A stretch of 64,000 bases of DNA from assembly GCF_900116285.1 (NCBI RefSeq), contig NZ_FPAJ01000002.1, forward strand, positions 558,001 through 622,000, in the 5' to 3' direction. How positions within the stretch are numbered: position 1 is the first letter of the stretch; each line of letters begins with the position of its first letter. The notes beneath the pieces were generated by a model. It saw nothing but the letters and a program-made list of their open reading frames with translations. It made no database searches and was not told the origin of the DNA. The stretch is from Sulfitobacter marinus. GTDB taxonomy: Bacteria; Pseudomonadota; Alphaproteobacteria; Rhodobacterales; Rhodobacteraceae. This document shows positions 27,771 to 36,852 of the stretch, one piece after another. A program made the translations under genes and the position numbers.

Positions 27771-29114
27771 ATGCACTTCCCCATCAACACCACGACCCCC
27801 ATCACCTATCCCGGCCCGCACAGCAGTCAAGCCGACTTTGTCGTTATTGGCGGCGGCGTGATTGGGGTTTGCACGGCGCTGTTTCTGGCGCGAGGCGGCG
27901 GTAAGGTCATCCTGCTGGAGAAAGGCCGCATCGCAGGCGAGCAATCCAGCCGCAACTGGGGCTGGATCAGGCAACAGGGCCGTGACCCGGACGAGATGCC
28001 GATTATGGCCGAGGCACAGCACCTCTGGCGCGAACTAGCAGGGCAAACCAACATCGACATCGGCTTGCGTCAGGGTGGGATCACCTATTTCGCGGATAAG
28101 CCCAGCCATGTCGCCGATTACGAGGAATGGTTGTCCCATGCGCGGGCAAATGGGGTGGACAGCAAAATCCTGTCCTCTGCTCAGGTCAAGACCATGTTCC
28201 CCGGCATGGCGAAGCCCGCGTTGGCGGCCTTGGTCACGCCGTCGGATATGCGCGCGGAACCTTGGGTCGCGGTGCCTGCCTTGGCCGCCATTGCGGCGCG
28301 TGACGGGGTCGAGATTGTTGAAAACTGCGCCGTGCGCGCGCTGGATATCGCTGGCGGTCGTGTTGCTGGGGCGATCACTGAAACCGGTCGGATCAGCGCC
28401 CCGCAGGTGGTGTTGGCTGGGGGCGCGTGGTCCTCGATGTTCTTGCGCAATCACGGCGTCAGCATCCCGCAGCTTTCGGTGCGTGAAAACGTGGCGGCCA
28501 CTGAACCCTTGCCCGAAATTTATGCAGGTGCCGCCGCCACACGAAAAGTTGCGTTCAGACGGCGCGAGGATGGGGGTTATACGCTGGCCCCACCCGGCGC
28601 GCCGGATCTGTTCATTGGCCCTGACGCCTTTCGCAGTTTACCCCATTACCTGACCCAGCTTCGCGCTAATCCGTTTGGTCAAGTGTTGTACCCTTACGGA
28701 CCCAAAGGTTTCCCAGACGCATGGGGCACCAAGCGGCGGTGGCGCGGCGATGAAACCACCCCGTTTGAGGCGATGCGCATCCTGAATCCGACCCCGAATA
28801 TGCGCAAAATCAACCGCCTTTTGCGTAATTTTTCAGCACTCTTTCCGGATCTGCCGCCGGTCCGGCTCAAGGCGGCTTGGGCAGGGATGATTGATACGAT
28901 GCCCGATATCGTGCCAGTCGTGGATCATGTGCCCAGTTTGCCGGGGTTGACCGTTGGCACGGGCATGTCAGGCCATGGGTTTGGCATCGGTCCGGGCATG
29001 GGGCGCGTCTTGGCGGCGCTGGCCATGGGGCGCGATGTGGGGCATGATCTGACACGGTTCCGCCTGTCGCGCTTTAGCGACGGCAGCCCAATGGTTTTGG
29101 GCCCAAACGTTTGA
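27771..29114 (+). CDS. FAD-dependent oxidoreductase (DadA-like, DAO family)
   Basis: A 447-residue protein of the D-amino-acid dehydrogenase/glycine oxidase (DAO) family. The Rossmann motif VVIGGGVIGVCTALFLARGG with a downstream acidic residue (LLEKGR) binds FAD, and GTGMSGHGFGIGPGMG is the C-terminal FAD site. It probably oxidises a secondary or D-amino acid, or an opine-like compound, to an oxo acid. GTG (27768) is followed at once by ATG (27771); the ATG is used, but the ribosome site is weak. Clustering with a peptide transporter and M20 hydrolases suggests a catabolic module. Confidence 0.88.
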   Translation: MHFPINTTTPITYPGPHSSQADFVVIGGGVIGVCTALFLARGGGKVILLEKGRIAGEQSSRNWGWIRQQGRDPDEMPIMAEAQHLWRELAGQTNIDIGLRQGGITYFADKPSHVADYEEWLSHARANGVDSKILSSAQVKTMFPGMAKPALAALVTPSDMRAEPWVAVPALAAIAARDGVEIVENCAVRALDIAGGRVAGAITETGRISAPQVVLAGGAWSSMFLRNHGVSIPQLSVRENVAATEPLPEIYAGAAATRKVAFRRREDGGYTLAPPGAPDLFIGPDAFRSLPHYLTQLRANPFGQVLYPYGPKGFPDAWGTKRRWRGDETTPFEAMRILNPTPNMRKINRLLRNFSALFPDLPPVRLKAAWAGMIDTMPDIVPVVDHVPSLPGLTVGTGMSGHGFGIGPGMGRVLAALAMGRDVGHDLTRFRLSRFSDGSPMVLGPNV

Positions 29115-29133
29115 TTTTATTACCGGAGTGACC

Positions 29134-30303
29134 ATGCCGATCAAGAACCGCTTTGCCGAAACCCATGCTGATATCACCGCATGGCGTCGCCACCTGCATA
29201 CGATCCCGGAATTGCAGTTCGATCTGCCCAAGACCGCGGCTTTCGTGGCTAACAAGCTGCGCAGCTTTGGCATCACCGACATCACCACGGGCATCGCGCA
29301 AACCGGTATCGTCGCGGTGATCGAAGGGAAAACGAACACGTCCGGCCGTACCATCGGGCTGCGCGCGGATATGGATGCCTTGCCGATTTCCGAGGCAACA
29401 GGGCTTGAGTATGCATCGACACATCCCGGAAAAATGCATGCCTGCGGCCATGACGGTCATACTGCTATCTTGTTGGGGGCGGCGCAGTATCTGGCGGAAA
29501 CCCGCAACTTTGATGGCCGCGCCGTTCTGATCTTTCAACCCGCCGAAGAGGGCGGCGGTGGCGGCAATGTCATGGTCGAGGAAGGCCTGATGGAGCGTTG
29601 GTCGATTGATGAGGTTTACGGCTTACACAATATGCCGGATCATCCGGTGGGCGAATTCGCGATCCGCTCCGGCCCTTTGCTGGCTGCCGCTGATGAATTC
29701 GACATCACCATCACAGGGCAGGGCGGTCACGCCGCCGCCCCGCACGAGGCGATTGATACCAATCTTGCCGCCGCCCATGTGGTGGTCGCCTTGCAATCCA
29801 TCGCCAGCCGCAATGTTGATCCGCTGAAACAGGTCGTCGTGTCGGTTTGCACCCTGCGCTCTGACACCGACAGCCACAATGTCTTGCCGCAAACCGTGCG
29901 CTTGCGCGGCACGGTGCGCACGCTGAATGCGGGGATTCGCGATCTTGCGCAGGAACGGCTCGAGGCGATTGTGACCCACACTGCCGCAGCCTATCAATGC
30001 AGCGTCGATATCACCTATGAACGCGGCTATCCCGTGACCGTTAATGCCGAAGATAACACCCATTTCGCCGCGGAAGCTGCCGAAAAGGTGACCCCCGGCG
30101 TGGACCGCGACACCCCGCCGATCATGGCCGGCGAGGATTTTTCCTATATGCTGAACCAGCGGCCGGGGGCCTATATCATGCTGGGCAATGGCGATGGTCC
30201 GACGGTCCATCACCCGATGTATAATTTCAACGATGATGCCATTCCCGCCGGTTGCAGCTGGTTTGCCGAAATGGTTGAAACGCGACTACCCAGCGTGGGC
30301 TGA
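29134..30303 (+). CDS. M20 family amidohydrolase (hippurate hydrolase-like), copy 1
   Basis: A 389-residue M20D amidohydrolase. Metal-binding and active-site segments are GLRADMDALP, MHACGHDGHTAILLGAA and FQPAEEGGGGG, with HHPMYNFNDDAIPAGC at the C-terminus. These enzymes hydrolyse N-acyl amino acids such as hippurate or indoleacetyl conjugates. GGAG 7 nt upstream fixes the start at 29134 rather than the GTG at 29128. It is a close paralogue of the next gene (same motifs, collinear throughout), from a tandem duplication. It starts 19 bp after the FAD oxidoreductase. Confidence 0.93.
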   Translation: MPIKNRFAETHADITAWRRHLHTIPELQFDLPKTAAFVANKLRSFGITDITTGIAQTGIVAVIEGKTNTSGRTIGLRADMDALPISEATGLEYASTHPGKMHACGHDGHTAILLGAAQYLAETRNFDGRAVLIFQPAEEGGGGGNVMVEEGLMERWSIDEVYGLHNMPDHPVGEFAIRSGPLLAAADEFDITITGQGGHAAAPHEAIDTNLAAAHVVVALQSIASRNVDPLKQVVVSVCTLRSDTDSHNVLPQTVRLRGTVRTLNAGIRDLAQERLEAIVTHTAAAYQCSVDITYERGYPVTVNAEDNTHFAAEAAEKVTPGVDRDTPPIMAGEDFSYMLNQRPGAYIMLGNGDGPTVHHPMYNFNDDAIPAGCSWFAEMVETRLPSVG

Positions 30304-30348
30304 ACCGCCCCTGCATCACAGATAAAAACCTCCCAAAAAGGAACTACA

Positions 30349-31512
30349 ATGCCTGTTAAAAACCGCTTTGCGGAACTTCACGATGATATCACTGTATGGC
30401 GTCGTGATTTGCACGAACATCCTGAGATTTTGTTCGAAACCCACCGCACATCCGCCACCGTCGCTGAAAAACTGCGCGCCTTTGGCTGTGACGAGGTCGT
30501 CGATGGCATTGGCCGCACAGGCGTGGTTGGCGTGATCAAGGGCAATGCGACCAAGTCGGGCAAGGTGATCGGTTTGCGCGCCGATATGGATGCGCTGCCC
30601 ATTCATGAACAAACCGGTGTTGAATATGCGTCAAAAACACCGAACGCGATGCATGCCTGTGGCCATGACGGTCACACTGCAATGTTGCTGGGGGCAGCGC
30701 AATATTTGGCCGAAACCCGCAATTTCGACGGCACCGTCGTGGTGATTTTCCAGCCCGCCGAAGAAGGTGGCGGCGGTGGGCGCGAGATGTGCAAAGACGG
30801 AATGATGGACCGTTGGGGGATCCAAGAAGTCTATGGCATGCACAATTGGCCGGGCATGCCAGCGGGCAGTTTCGCCATTCGCCCCGGCCCGTTTTTTGCC
30901 GCAACCGATCTGCTTGAGATCGAAGTCGAAGGTCTGGGCGGTCACGCCGCCAAACCGCACGAAACCATTGATACCATGGTGGTCACCGCGCAAATGATCA
31001 CCGCGCTGCAAACCATCGTCAGCCGTAATGCTGATCCAATTGGCAATATCGTTGTGTCCATCACCTCGATTGAATCGTCATCCAGGGCGTTCAACGTGAT
31101 CCCACAGCGGGTGAACCTGCTGGGCACGGTGCGGACCTTGTCCAATGATCTACGCGATCTGGCAGAAAAACGCGTGACGGAGATTTGCGAAGGGATCGCT
31201 GCGACCTTCGGGGCGACGGCCAAGGTGAACTATATCCGCAACTATCCGGTGATGGTAAACCACGAGGAACAAACCGAATTCGCGGCCGATGTGGCGCGCG
31301 GTATTTCCGGTCAATGTGACGAGGCCCCTCTGGTGATGGGCGGCGAAGATTTCGCCTTTATGCTCGAAGAACGTCCCGGTGCGTATATTCTGGTGGGCAA
31401 TGGCGACACGGCCATGGTGCACCATCCGATGTATAACTTTAACGATGACGTTATTCCGGTCGGGTGCAGCTGGTGGGCAGGTATTGCTGAACAGCGCATG
31501 CCAATGGGCTAA
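30349..31512 (+). CDS. M20 family amidohydrolase (hippurate hydrolase-like), copy 2
   Basis: A 387-residue paralogue of the preceding gene. It shares VKNRFAELHDDITVWRRDLHE at the start, GLRADMDALPIHEQTG, MHACGHDGHTAMLLGAAQYLAE, FQPAEEGGGGGREM and HHPMYNFNDDVIPVGCSW at the end. Retention of all metal-site residues in both copies suggests that both are active, possibly with different acyl or amino-acid preferences; the region after the catalytic domain differs most. AAAAAGGAACTACA before the ATG is a good ribosome site. It ends the plus-strand cluster. Confidence 0.93.
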   Translation: MPVKNRFAELHDDITVWRRDLHEHPEILFETHRTSATVAEKLRAFGCDEVVDGIGRTGVVGVIKGNATKSGKVIGLRADMDALPIHEQTGVEYASKTPNAMHACGHDGHTAMLLGAAQYLAETRNFDGTVVVIFQPAEEGGGGGREMCKDGMMDRWGIQEVYGMHNWPGMPAGSFAIRPGPFFAATDLLEIEVEGLGGHAAKPHETIDTMVVTAQMITALQTIVSRNADPIGNIVVSITSIESSSRAFNVIPQRVNLLGTVRTLSNDLRDLAEKRVTEICEGIAATFGATAKVNYIRNYPVMVNHEEQTEFAADVARGISGQCDEAPLVMGGEDFAFMLEERPGAYILVGNGDTAMVHHPMYNFNDDVIPVGCSWWAGIAEQRMPMG

Positions 31513-31522
31513 GCATTGCGTG

Positions 31523-31549
31523 CATGGGGCGGGTAATCCCCGCCCTATG
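31523..31549. terminator. GC-rich hairpin between convergent genes
   Basis: GGGCGGG (31527-31533) and CCCGCCC (31539-31545) form a stem extended by CAT/ATG pairs. It lies between the second amidohydrolase and the end of the convergent glycosyltransferase gene, whose stop codon it overlaps. It has no T-run, so if it terminates it does so weakly; it may block read-through in both directions. Confidence 0.4.
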
Positions 31550-32606
31550 CGGCCAGCAAGCTGCGGTAGATTTTGACCAATGCGGCGGCTTCGCGCGCGA
31601 TAGAGAAATCCGATATCACGTAGGCGCGCCCTGCATCAGCCCAAGCGGCCAGACGGTGCCGGTCGGACAGGGCATTGCGGGTCGCGGCCTCTAGCGCGGA
31701 AATATCGTCGGGGTCTACCAGCAGGCCCGTCGTACCTTGCACTACAAGTTTGTCAAACGCGCCCACACGGGTGGCAACGACTGGCACACCGCAGGCCATC
31801 GCCTCGATCGGTGTGAGGCCAAAGCCTTCCCAGCGTTGTGGTGCGACGTACAGATCCAGCACGCGGTAGAAATCTGCCATGTCGCCCACGGGCACCTCTG
31901 GCAGAAACAGCATGCGGTCAGACAGCCCTTCGGCACGGGCACGATCTTTCAAGCCCTTCTCGAAGGCTTCGAATTTTTCGGTCGCGCGGCCCATCACAAG
32001 GGCCACGACATCAGGATTGTCCCGCAGGATCGGCAGCATGGCTTCGACAAAGGCATCGGTGCCCTTTTGCGCGCGGATACGGCCATAACAGCCCACCAGC
32101 GTCGCGTTCACCGGCAGCTTCAGTTCGGCGCGCAGCGCTGCACGGTCGGCTGAGGGGGCGAAGCCTTCGGTGTCGATCCCGTGCATGATCACATGGCCAG
32201 GTTTTTCTAGATAGGCGTTCGTGCGGTCCGAGGTCGCAACCACGGCGTCCATCCGCCGGATCAACCAGCGTGTCAGCCCGCTTTGCTCGCGTTGGCTGGC
32301 CGAGGTGAACATCAGCTTCAACCGCTTGCCTAGCAGATAGCGCAGCGCCAGCCCGCCGAGCATCTCGACATTGCGCCGCGCGTGCCAGACCCGCCAGCCA
32401 GAGGCCGAGGGCCCCCGTCGTGACATGGTAATCAGCGACGATAGCGGTACCTGCGGTACGTCATCGGGGACGACAGGGCCGGTGGCCGTAATCGCAATGT
32501 CACGCGATTGCACGGGCACAAGCCGCATCACGGTCGCAGTAACGCCGCTGAGCCGTCGTTTGAAGTTCGGGGCGATCACGTCGGTGTGTGCAAGGGGGTG
32601 TGTCAT
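31545..32606 (-). CDS. lpcC: LPS core mannosyltransferase-like glycosyltransferase (GT4)
   Basis: A 353-residue GT-B fold enzyme of family 4. The N-terminal VIAPNFKRRLSGVTATV is characteristic of the rhizobial LpcC group, which transfers mannose onto Kdo of the LPS inner core. Donor-site features are GCYGRIRAQKGTD and the E-x7-E motif region EGFGLTPIEAMACGVPVVATRVG. Its start overlaps the waaA stop (ATGA, 4 bp), so the Kdo transferase and this enzyme are translated together, which supports the LPS core assignment. The exact sugar is inferred from homology. Confidence 0.82.
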   Translation of the reverse strand: MTHPLAHTDVIAPNFKRRLSGVTATVMRLVPVQSRDIAITATGPVVPDDVPQVPLSSLITMSRRGPSASGWRVWHARRNVEMLGGLALRYLLGKRLKLMFTSASQREQSGLTRWLIRRMDAVVATSDRTNAYLEKPGHVIMHGIDTEGFAPSADRAALRAELKLPVNATLVGCYGRIRAQKGTDAFVEAMLPILRDNPDVVALVMGRATEKFEAFEKGLKDRARAEGLSDRMLFLPEVPVGDMADFYRVLDLYVAPQRWEGFGLTPIEAMACGVPVVATRVGAFDKLVVQGTTGLLVDPDDISALEAATRNALSDRHRLAAWADAGRAYVISDFSIAREAAALVKIYRSLLAA

Positions 32607-33889
32607 GGGGTATCCAACTTGAGAGTGGTGATCAGACGGCTGGCGATGATATCGAGCTGGTCGTCTTGCGCGGCGACAAAGCGTTCGGCGGCGTCGGTCA
32701 TGTCAGTCAAATCTTGCGGGGTCGACAGCAGCTTGGAAAGCGTCTCGGCCAGATCATCGCCGTCTTCAACAAATTGCGCCGCGCCCTCGGCCTCTAGCTG
32801 GGCGTAGGTTTCGGCAAAGGCGGTGACATGGGGGCCAGACAGCACTGCGGCACCCGTTTGGGCCACCTCGAACGGGTTGTGCCCGCCAATCGGCAATAGT
32901 GAGCCGCCCAAAAATACAATATCCGACATCGCATACCATAGGCCCAATTCACCCAAGGTATCGGCGAGATAAACCTGCCCGCCGGGGGCGTCACCGCGGC
33001 TGCGCCGGTTGCAGGTCAGACCCGCCGCCGTCACCAACCCTTCGACGGCATCGCCGCGCTCCGGGTGGCGTGGGGCTAGGATCAGGCAGAGATCGGGGAT
33101 CTTCTTGAGTAACGCATGATGCGCCTGCAAAACGGTGTTTTCTTCGCCCTCGTGGGTCGAGGAAGCAACCCAGACCAGCCTGTGCCCCAGTGCCACACGG
33201 GCGTCAAACAGCGCGTCTTCATCCACGGGCAGGGGGCCTGCCATTGATTTTAGGTTGATGCCCCGCGCAACCCGATCTGATGGGGCGTGCATGCTAACCA
33301 TCTTATGGGCCATCGCGTCATTTTGGGTCAGGATTAGGTCGAATACACTAAAGAGATAGCGCGCCATCTTCGGATGCTTGCGCCATGTCTCGACCGATTT
33401 GTCCGATAGGCGGGCGTTGACCAGCGCCATCTTCGCGCCCGTGCCATGGGTCCGGCGCAGCATTTGCGGCCATAGTTCGCTTTCAACAAAGATCGCGGCA
33501 TCTGGCTGCCAGTGACGCAAGAACCGTTTCAGCGGGCCGGGCGCATCAAGGGGGGCAAACTGGTGCACGGTACGCGGCGGCATACGTTGGGCCACCAGCG
33601 CGGCTGAAGTGGCTGTACCAGATGTGATCAGAAATTGCGCGCGGGGCAAGATCATTCCCATGCGTGTGATCAGCGCCAGCACGGACAGGCTTTCTCCGAC
33701 GGAGGCGGCGTGCAGCCATATCAGCGGGCCTGATCCTTGACGGTCCTGTGTGGCATGGCCCAGCTTTTCATGGGCGCGGCGCACCGGCACCCCTTGTTCG
33801 CGCAGCTTGGCGGTTTGTGACCGCGCGAAGAACGGGACCAACCCCACGCTGGCGATGACCCAGGCACGATAGAGAAAAGGCACGGACAT
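32603..33889 (-). CDS. waaA: 3-deoxy-D-manno-octulosonic acid (Kdo) transferase
   Basis: A 428-residue WaaA/KdtA enzyme that adds Kdo to lipid IVA at the cytoplasmic face of the inner membrane. It has a short N-terminal hydrophobic helix, LIWLHAASVGESLSVLALI, the VESELWPQMLR segment, LVNARLSDKSV, and the late SLLPIGGHNPFEVAQTGAAVL nucleotide-sugar site. Length is normal for the family. It lies 7 bp downstream of moaA and overlaps lpcC by 4 bp. Pairing with lpcC makes a Kdo-mannose inner-core unit likely. Confidence 0.95.
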   Translation of the reverse strand: MSVPFLYRAWVIASVGLVPFFARSQTAKLREQGVPVRRAHEKLGHATQDRQGSGPLIWLHAASVGESLSVLALITRMGMILPRAQFLITSGTATSAALVAQRMPPRTVHQFAPLDAPGPLKRFLRHWQPDAAIFVESELWPQMLRRTHGTGAKMALVNARLSDKSVETWRKHPKMARYLFSVFDLILTQNDAMAHKMVSMHAPSDRVARGINLKSMAGPLPVDEDALFDARVALGHRLVWVASSTHEGEENTVLQAHHALLKKIPDLCLILAPRHPERGDAVEGLVTAAGLTCNRRSRGDAPGGQVYLADTLGELGLWYAMSDIVFLGGSLLPIGGHNPFEVAQTGAAVLSGPHVTAFAETYAQLEAEGAAQFVEDGDDLAETLSKLLSTPQDLTDMTDAAERFVAAQDDQLDIIASRLITTLKLDTP

Positions 33890-33896
33890 GTTCCTG

Positions 33897-34904
33897 TCAG
33901 CCGCCGGTGTGGCTCATGTGGCGCGGCATTTGCCCGTCCAGCTTTTGGCGGGAATAGTCGAAATCATGGCCCTTGGGCTTTAGATTGATCGCCGCGCGAA
34001 TGGCGTCTTTGAGCGGCGCATCTTCATCTGGGTTGTTGCGTAGGGGCGCGCGCAGGTCTGCCACGTCTTCTTGACCCAGACACATGTATATCTCTCCGGT
34101 GCAGGTAATCCGCACGCGGTTGCAGCTTTCGCAGAAATTATGGCTAAGCGGGGTGATGAAGCCGATTTTCTGGCCGGTTTCCTCAAGTCGCACGTAGCGG
34201 GCGGGGCCACCGGTGTTTTCCAGCAAATCAGTCACCGTATAGCTGTCTTCATAGGCGCGACGCACGTCTTTGAGGGACCAATATTGTCCCAGACGGTCCT
34301 CGTTGCCCAAATCACCCATGGGCATGACTTCGATCCAAGTCAGGTCAATGCCGCGATCCGCACACCATGCGGTCATGCTGGGCAGTTCGGATTCGTTAAA
34401 GCCTTTGAGCGCCACGGCGTTAATCTTTACCCGTAAACCTGCCGCCTGCGCCGCATCAATGCCACGCAATACTTGGGGAAGCCGACCCCAACGCGTGATG
34501 TCGGCGAATTTCTGATCATCTAGCGTATCCAGCGAGACATTCACGCGGCGCACGCCAGCGGCATAAAGATCGCTGGCAAAGCGTTCCAGCTGGCTGCCAT
34601 TGGTGGTCAGGGTCAATTCCTTGAGCGTGCCCGCATCCAGATGGCGGGTCATGCTGTCAAAGAAGGTCATGATACCCTTGCGCACCAAAGGCTCCCCGCC
34701 GGTGATGCGCAGTTTTTGAACGCCAAGATCAATGAAATTGGTGCACAGGCGGTCCAATTCCTCAAGCGTAAGAAGTTCCTTTTTAGGCAGGAAATTCATA
34801 TTCTCTGACATGCAATAGACGCAGCGGAAATCACAGCGGTCCGTGACAGAGACACGCAGGTAGGTGATCGCGCGGGCAAATGGGTCAATCAAGGGTGCGT
34901 TCAT
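33897..34904 (-). CDS. moaA: GTP 3',8-cyclase (molybdenum cofactor biosynthesis protein A)
   Basis: A 335-residue radical SAM enzyme for the first step of molybdopterin synthesis from GTP. The N-terminal cluster motif is C24-x3-C28-x2-C31 (CDFRCVYC). The C-terminal second cluster is in [19 protein letters not shown], and the chain ends in the conserved Gly-Gly. All these features are intact. It is the first gene of a moaA-waaA-lpcC run, although its pathway is unrelated to LPS. It is divergent from a lipoprotein gene. Confidence 0.97.
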   Translation of the reverse strand: MNAPLIDPFARAITYLRVSVTDRCDFRCVYCMSENMNFLPKKELLTLEELDRLCTNFIDLGVQKLRITGGEPLVRKGIMTFFDSMTRHLDAGTLKELTLTTNGSQLERFASDLYAAGVRRVNVSLDTLDDQKFADITRWGRLPQVLRGIDAAQAAGLRVKINAVALKGFNESELPSMTAWCADRGIDLTWIEVMPMGDLGNEDRLGQYWSLKDVRRAYEDSYTVTDLLENTGGPARYVRLEETGQKIGFITPLSHNFCESCNRVRITCTGEIYMCLGQEDVADLRAPLRNNPDEDAPLKDAIRAAINLKPKGHDFDYSRQKLDGQMPRHMSHTGG

Positions 34905-34990
34905 ACCTCATAGGTAAACATCGGCTCATCGCGGGGCAAGGGACAATAAGGTGATTGAAGCAACACCTGTGGGCGGCTATCCAGCGCCTT

Positions 34991-35500
34991 ATGAAACACT
35001 GTGTTATTCTTTGTATGATTTGCCTTGGGCTGTCTGCCTGTGGCGCTGTGACAGAACGGCTGGACCTTGAGGGATCTGGGACCGAGAAAACGGCAGCTGT
35101 CCGGGATATCGCGGACATGGATAAAGCGACCTATGACCCCGTAACATCTGCGCCACGGCCACCCGCCGCGGCCCGCACGGTTGAGGCGCTGGACACCACC
35201 ACCGCCGAACAGCGCGCGGCAGCGGTGACTCCTGCGGCGGCGGGGGCGCGTGCTTTGGGCACAACGGTTGTATCCTTGGGCAGTGCTACTGAACCGGGGC
35301 TTTGGATTAAAACACCCTTGGTTAAGGCCGAAATGCAAGGTCGCGTCACAAACCCCGCCACGGGAAGATCATCTACCGTGATGCTGATCCCGATTCATGG
35401 GCCTGTCACAGCAGGAAGCCGCATGTCCCTTGCCGCGTTGCGTTTGATTGGGGCGTCATTGACCGATTTGACCCGCGTCGAGATATCGACGCTGAAGTAA
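34991..35500 (+). CDS. putative lipoprotein, unrecognised
   Basis: A 169-residue protein with a lipoprotein signal peptide, MKHCVILCMICLGLSACG, whose lipobox LSAC places the acylated Cys at residue 17. A Thr/Ala/Pro/Arg-rich linker (about 40-90) is followed by a compact domain with RALGTTVVSLGSATEPGLWIKTP and SRMSLAALRLIGASLTDL. It is probably anchored in the outer or inner membrane facing the periplasm. The ATG at 34991 is chosen for the signal peptide; upstream TTG/GTG starts would put extra residues before it. Function unknown. Confidence 0.65.
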   Translation: MKHCVILCMICLGLSACGAVTERLDLEGSGTEKTAAVRDIADMDKATYDPVTSAPRPPAAARTVEALDTTTAEQRAAAVTPAAAGARALGTTVVSLGSATEPGLWIKTPLVKAEMQGRVTNPATGRSSTVMLIPIHGPVTAGSRMSLAALRLIGASLTDLTRVEISTLK

Positions 35501-35534
35501 GTAAGACCAGGTACCGTCTTTTATTGCAACGAAC

Positions 35535-35584
35535 GGGGGGCCAGCCCCCCGAGACCCCCCGGGATATTTATGAGCCAGAGAAGA
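35535..35584 (+). repeat. dispersed intergenic repeat: GGGGGGCCAGCCCCCC hairpin plus GAGCCAGAGAAG box
   Basis: A perfect hairpin, GGGGGGCCAGCCCCCC, at 35535-35550 is followed by CCCCCCGGGATATTTATGAG and CCAGAGAAGA at 35555-35584. It lies between convergent genes, 4 bp from the alkD-like stop. The box matches the copy at 5383-5408. Confidence 0.7.
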
Positions 35585-35588
35585 CGGG

Positions 35589-36302
35589 CTAAGCCTCGGG
35601 CTGGGTTTCTGTCGTTTCTGACACGGGCGGCAGGTGGCGCGAGGCCTCCTTGATCGCGTAGGGTTTCATGTGGTGGCTGTTTTCATCAATGAAGAGTTGC
35701 GCGCGGGCGGGATCATGGCGGCTGAGGTCGCGGACCCACCAGGCGATGGCCTTTTGCATGATACCGTTTTTGACCGGTAGGTAACCTGCGGCCCAGCCCA
35801 AGATGCGGTCACGTGCTGCCAGTTCTTCGGGCTTTGGATTGTTCTGTTTGGTCCAGGGCAAGGTCGCCACAAGGGCGGCGCGCTTGGTCCAAAGGTGATC
35901 TGAGGTTGTCCAGTTTTCGACGGTGTCGAGACGGGATGGATCGGCGATCAGACGTTTTTGGATGGCCATGCAGACGTGATCGGCGATGGCCCAGCTGTCA
36001 AAATCGGGCACCCAGCTTTGCAGCATTTGCCAAGCGGCCTCATCATCGGGGCGCAGGCGTGCTTGGGTCAACAGTTTGGCGGCGGCGACGCGGGCCTCGA
36101 ATATATCGGTTTGCCAAAGTGCATCGGCAAGGGTGATGCGGACGGTCAAATCCAGTTCAGCCCGCCATGTTTTTGTCAGGTCGTTTATGTCCGGATTGGT
36201 CACGCCCAGATAGGGGCGGTCGATTTTGTGATAGGCGTGCATCTGTTCGACGCGTGCCGGATCGGCAAGCGCGCTGAGTTGCGCGAGATAGGGCTCATGC
36301 AT
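35589..36302 (-). CDS. DNA alkylation repair protein (AlkD-like HEAT-repeat glycosylase family)
   Basis: A 237-residue all-helical protein of the AlkD family. Typical segments are KTWRAELDLTVRITLADALW, SWVPDFDSWAIADHVCMAIQKRL, DHLWTKRAALVATLPWTK and VKNGIMQKAIAWWVRDLSRHDP. AlkD removes positively charged N3- and N7-alkyl purines by wrapping DNA in HEAT-like repeats. The start at 36302 overlaps the upstream PNPOx-like stop by 8 bp; the long upstream open frame is not coding. The last 15 residues are a low-complexity Thr/Glu tail. Some family members lack glycosylase activity, so the activity is not certain. Confidence 0.82.
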   Translation of the reverse strand: MHEPYLAQLSALADPARVEQMHAYHKIDRPYLGVTNPDINDLTKTWRAELDLTVRITLADALWQTDIFEARVAAAKLLTQARLRPDDEAAWQMLQSWVPDFDSWAIADHVCMAIQKRLIADPSRLDTVENWTTSDHLWTKRAALVATLPWTKQNNPKPEELAARDRILGWAAGYLPVKNGIMQKAIAWWVRDLSRHDPARAQLFIDENSHHMKPYAIKEASRHLPPVSETTETQPEA

Positions 36303-36852
36303 CGGGTTTGTCCTGAATGATATATGTTGGCAATCCGTCAATCGTGGTGTGATTGCGTTCGCCCCAATAGGTTTCAATCGCGCTTGCGCCTTTGTCATCG
36401 GCCCATTTCTTGAGCACGTCGCGGTCGCCAGCGTGGTCGTAAAACGGCACGGCATAGCCGCAGCTGGTCTGGAGCATATCAACGTTCATGTCATAGATTT
36501 GTCGGGTGCCGAGCGCCGCCGGAAACAGATCTTGCAACGATGCGAAATCAGCGTCGCGGGGGTGCAGCGCCCGCGCGGTGCCATAGGCGCGCATGATCAT
36601 CGGGCGCTTTTCAAACCCGCACCACATCAGTGTCATACGGTTGACGCGGGCCAGATGCCCGGCGGTTTCATTGCCCGACCCCGTCATATTGCACCAAATG
36701 ATGCGGTTTGGTTCCAGCACACGCAGGCTGTCCATCCCTTTGGGAGAGATGTTAACGCGTCCATCTTCTGCTGCGGTTCCGCAAAAGAACAGGTGCTGCG
36801 CTTGGATAAAGTCGCGCTGGTCATCGCTGATGTGATCAAATTGCTTTGCCAT
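36295..36852 (-). CDS. pyridoxamine 5'-phosphate oxidase-fold protein
   Basis: A 185-residue split-barrel flavin-binding type protein. Recognisable segments are HLFFCGTAAEDGRVNISPKGMDSLRVLEPNRIIWCNMTGSGNETAGHLARVNRMTLMWC and the C-terminal WGERNHTTIDGLP. The group probably uses FMN or F420-like cofactors, and its substrate is unknown. Its ATG overlaps the glmS stop (TAATG), and its stop overlaps the alkD-like start by 8 bp, so it is translationally coupled on both sides. The start at 36852 is fixed by that coupling. Confidence 0.82.
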   Translation of the reverse strand: MAKQFDHISDDQRDFIQAQHLFFCGTAAEDGRVNISPKGMDSLRVLEPNRIIWCNMTGSGNETAGHLARVNRMTLMWCGFEKRPMIMRAYGTARALHPRDADFASLQDLFPAALGTRQIYDMNVDMLQTSCGYAVPFYDHAGDRDVLKKWADDKGASAIETYWGERNHTTIDGLPTYIIQDKPDA

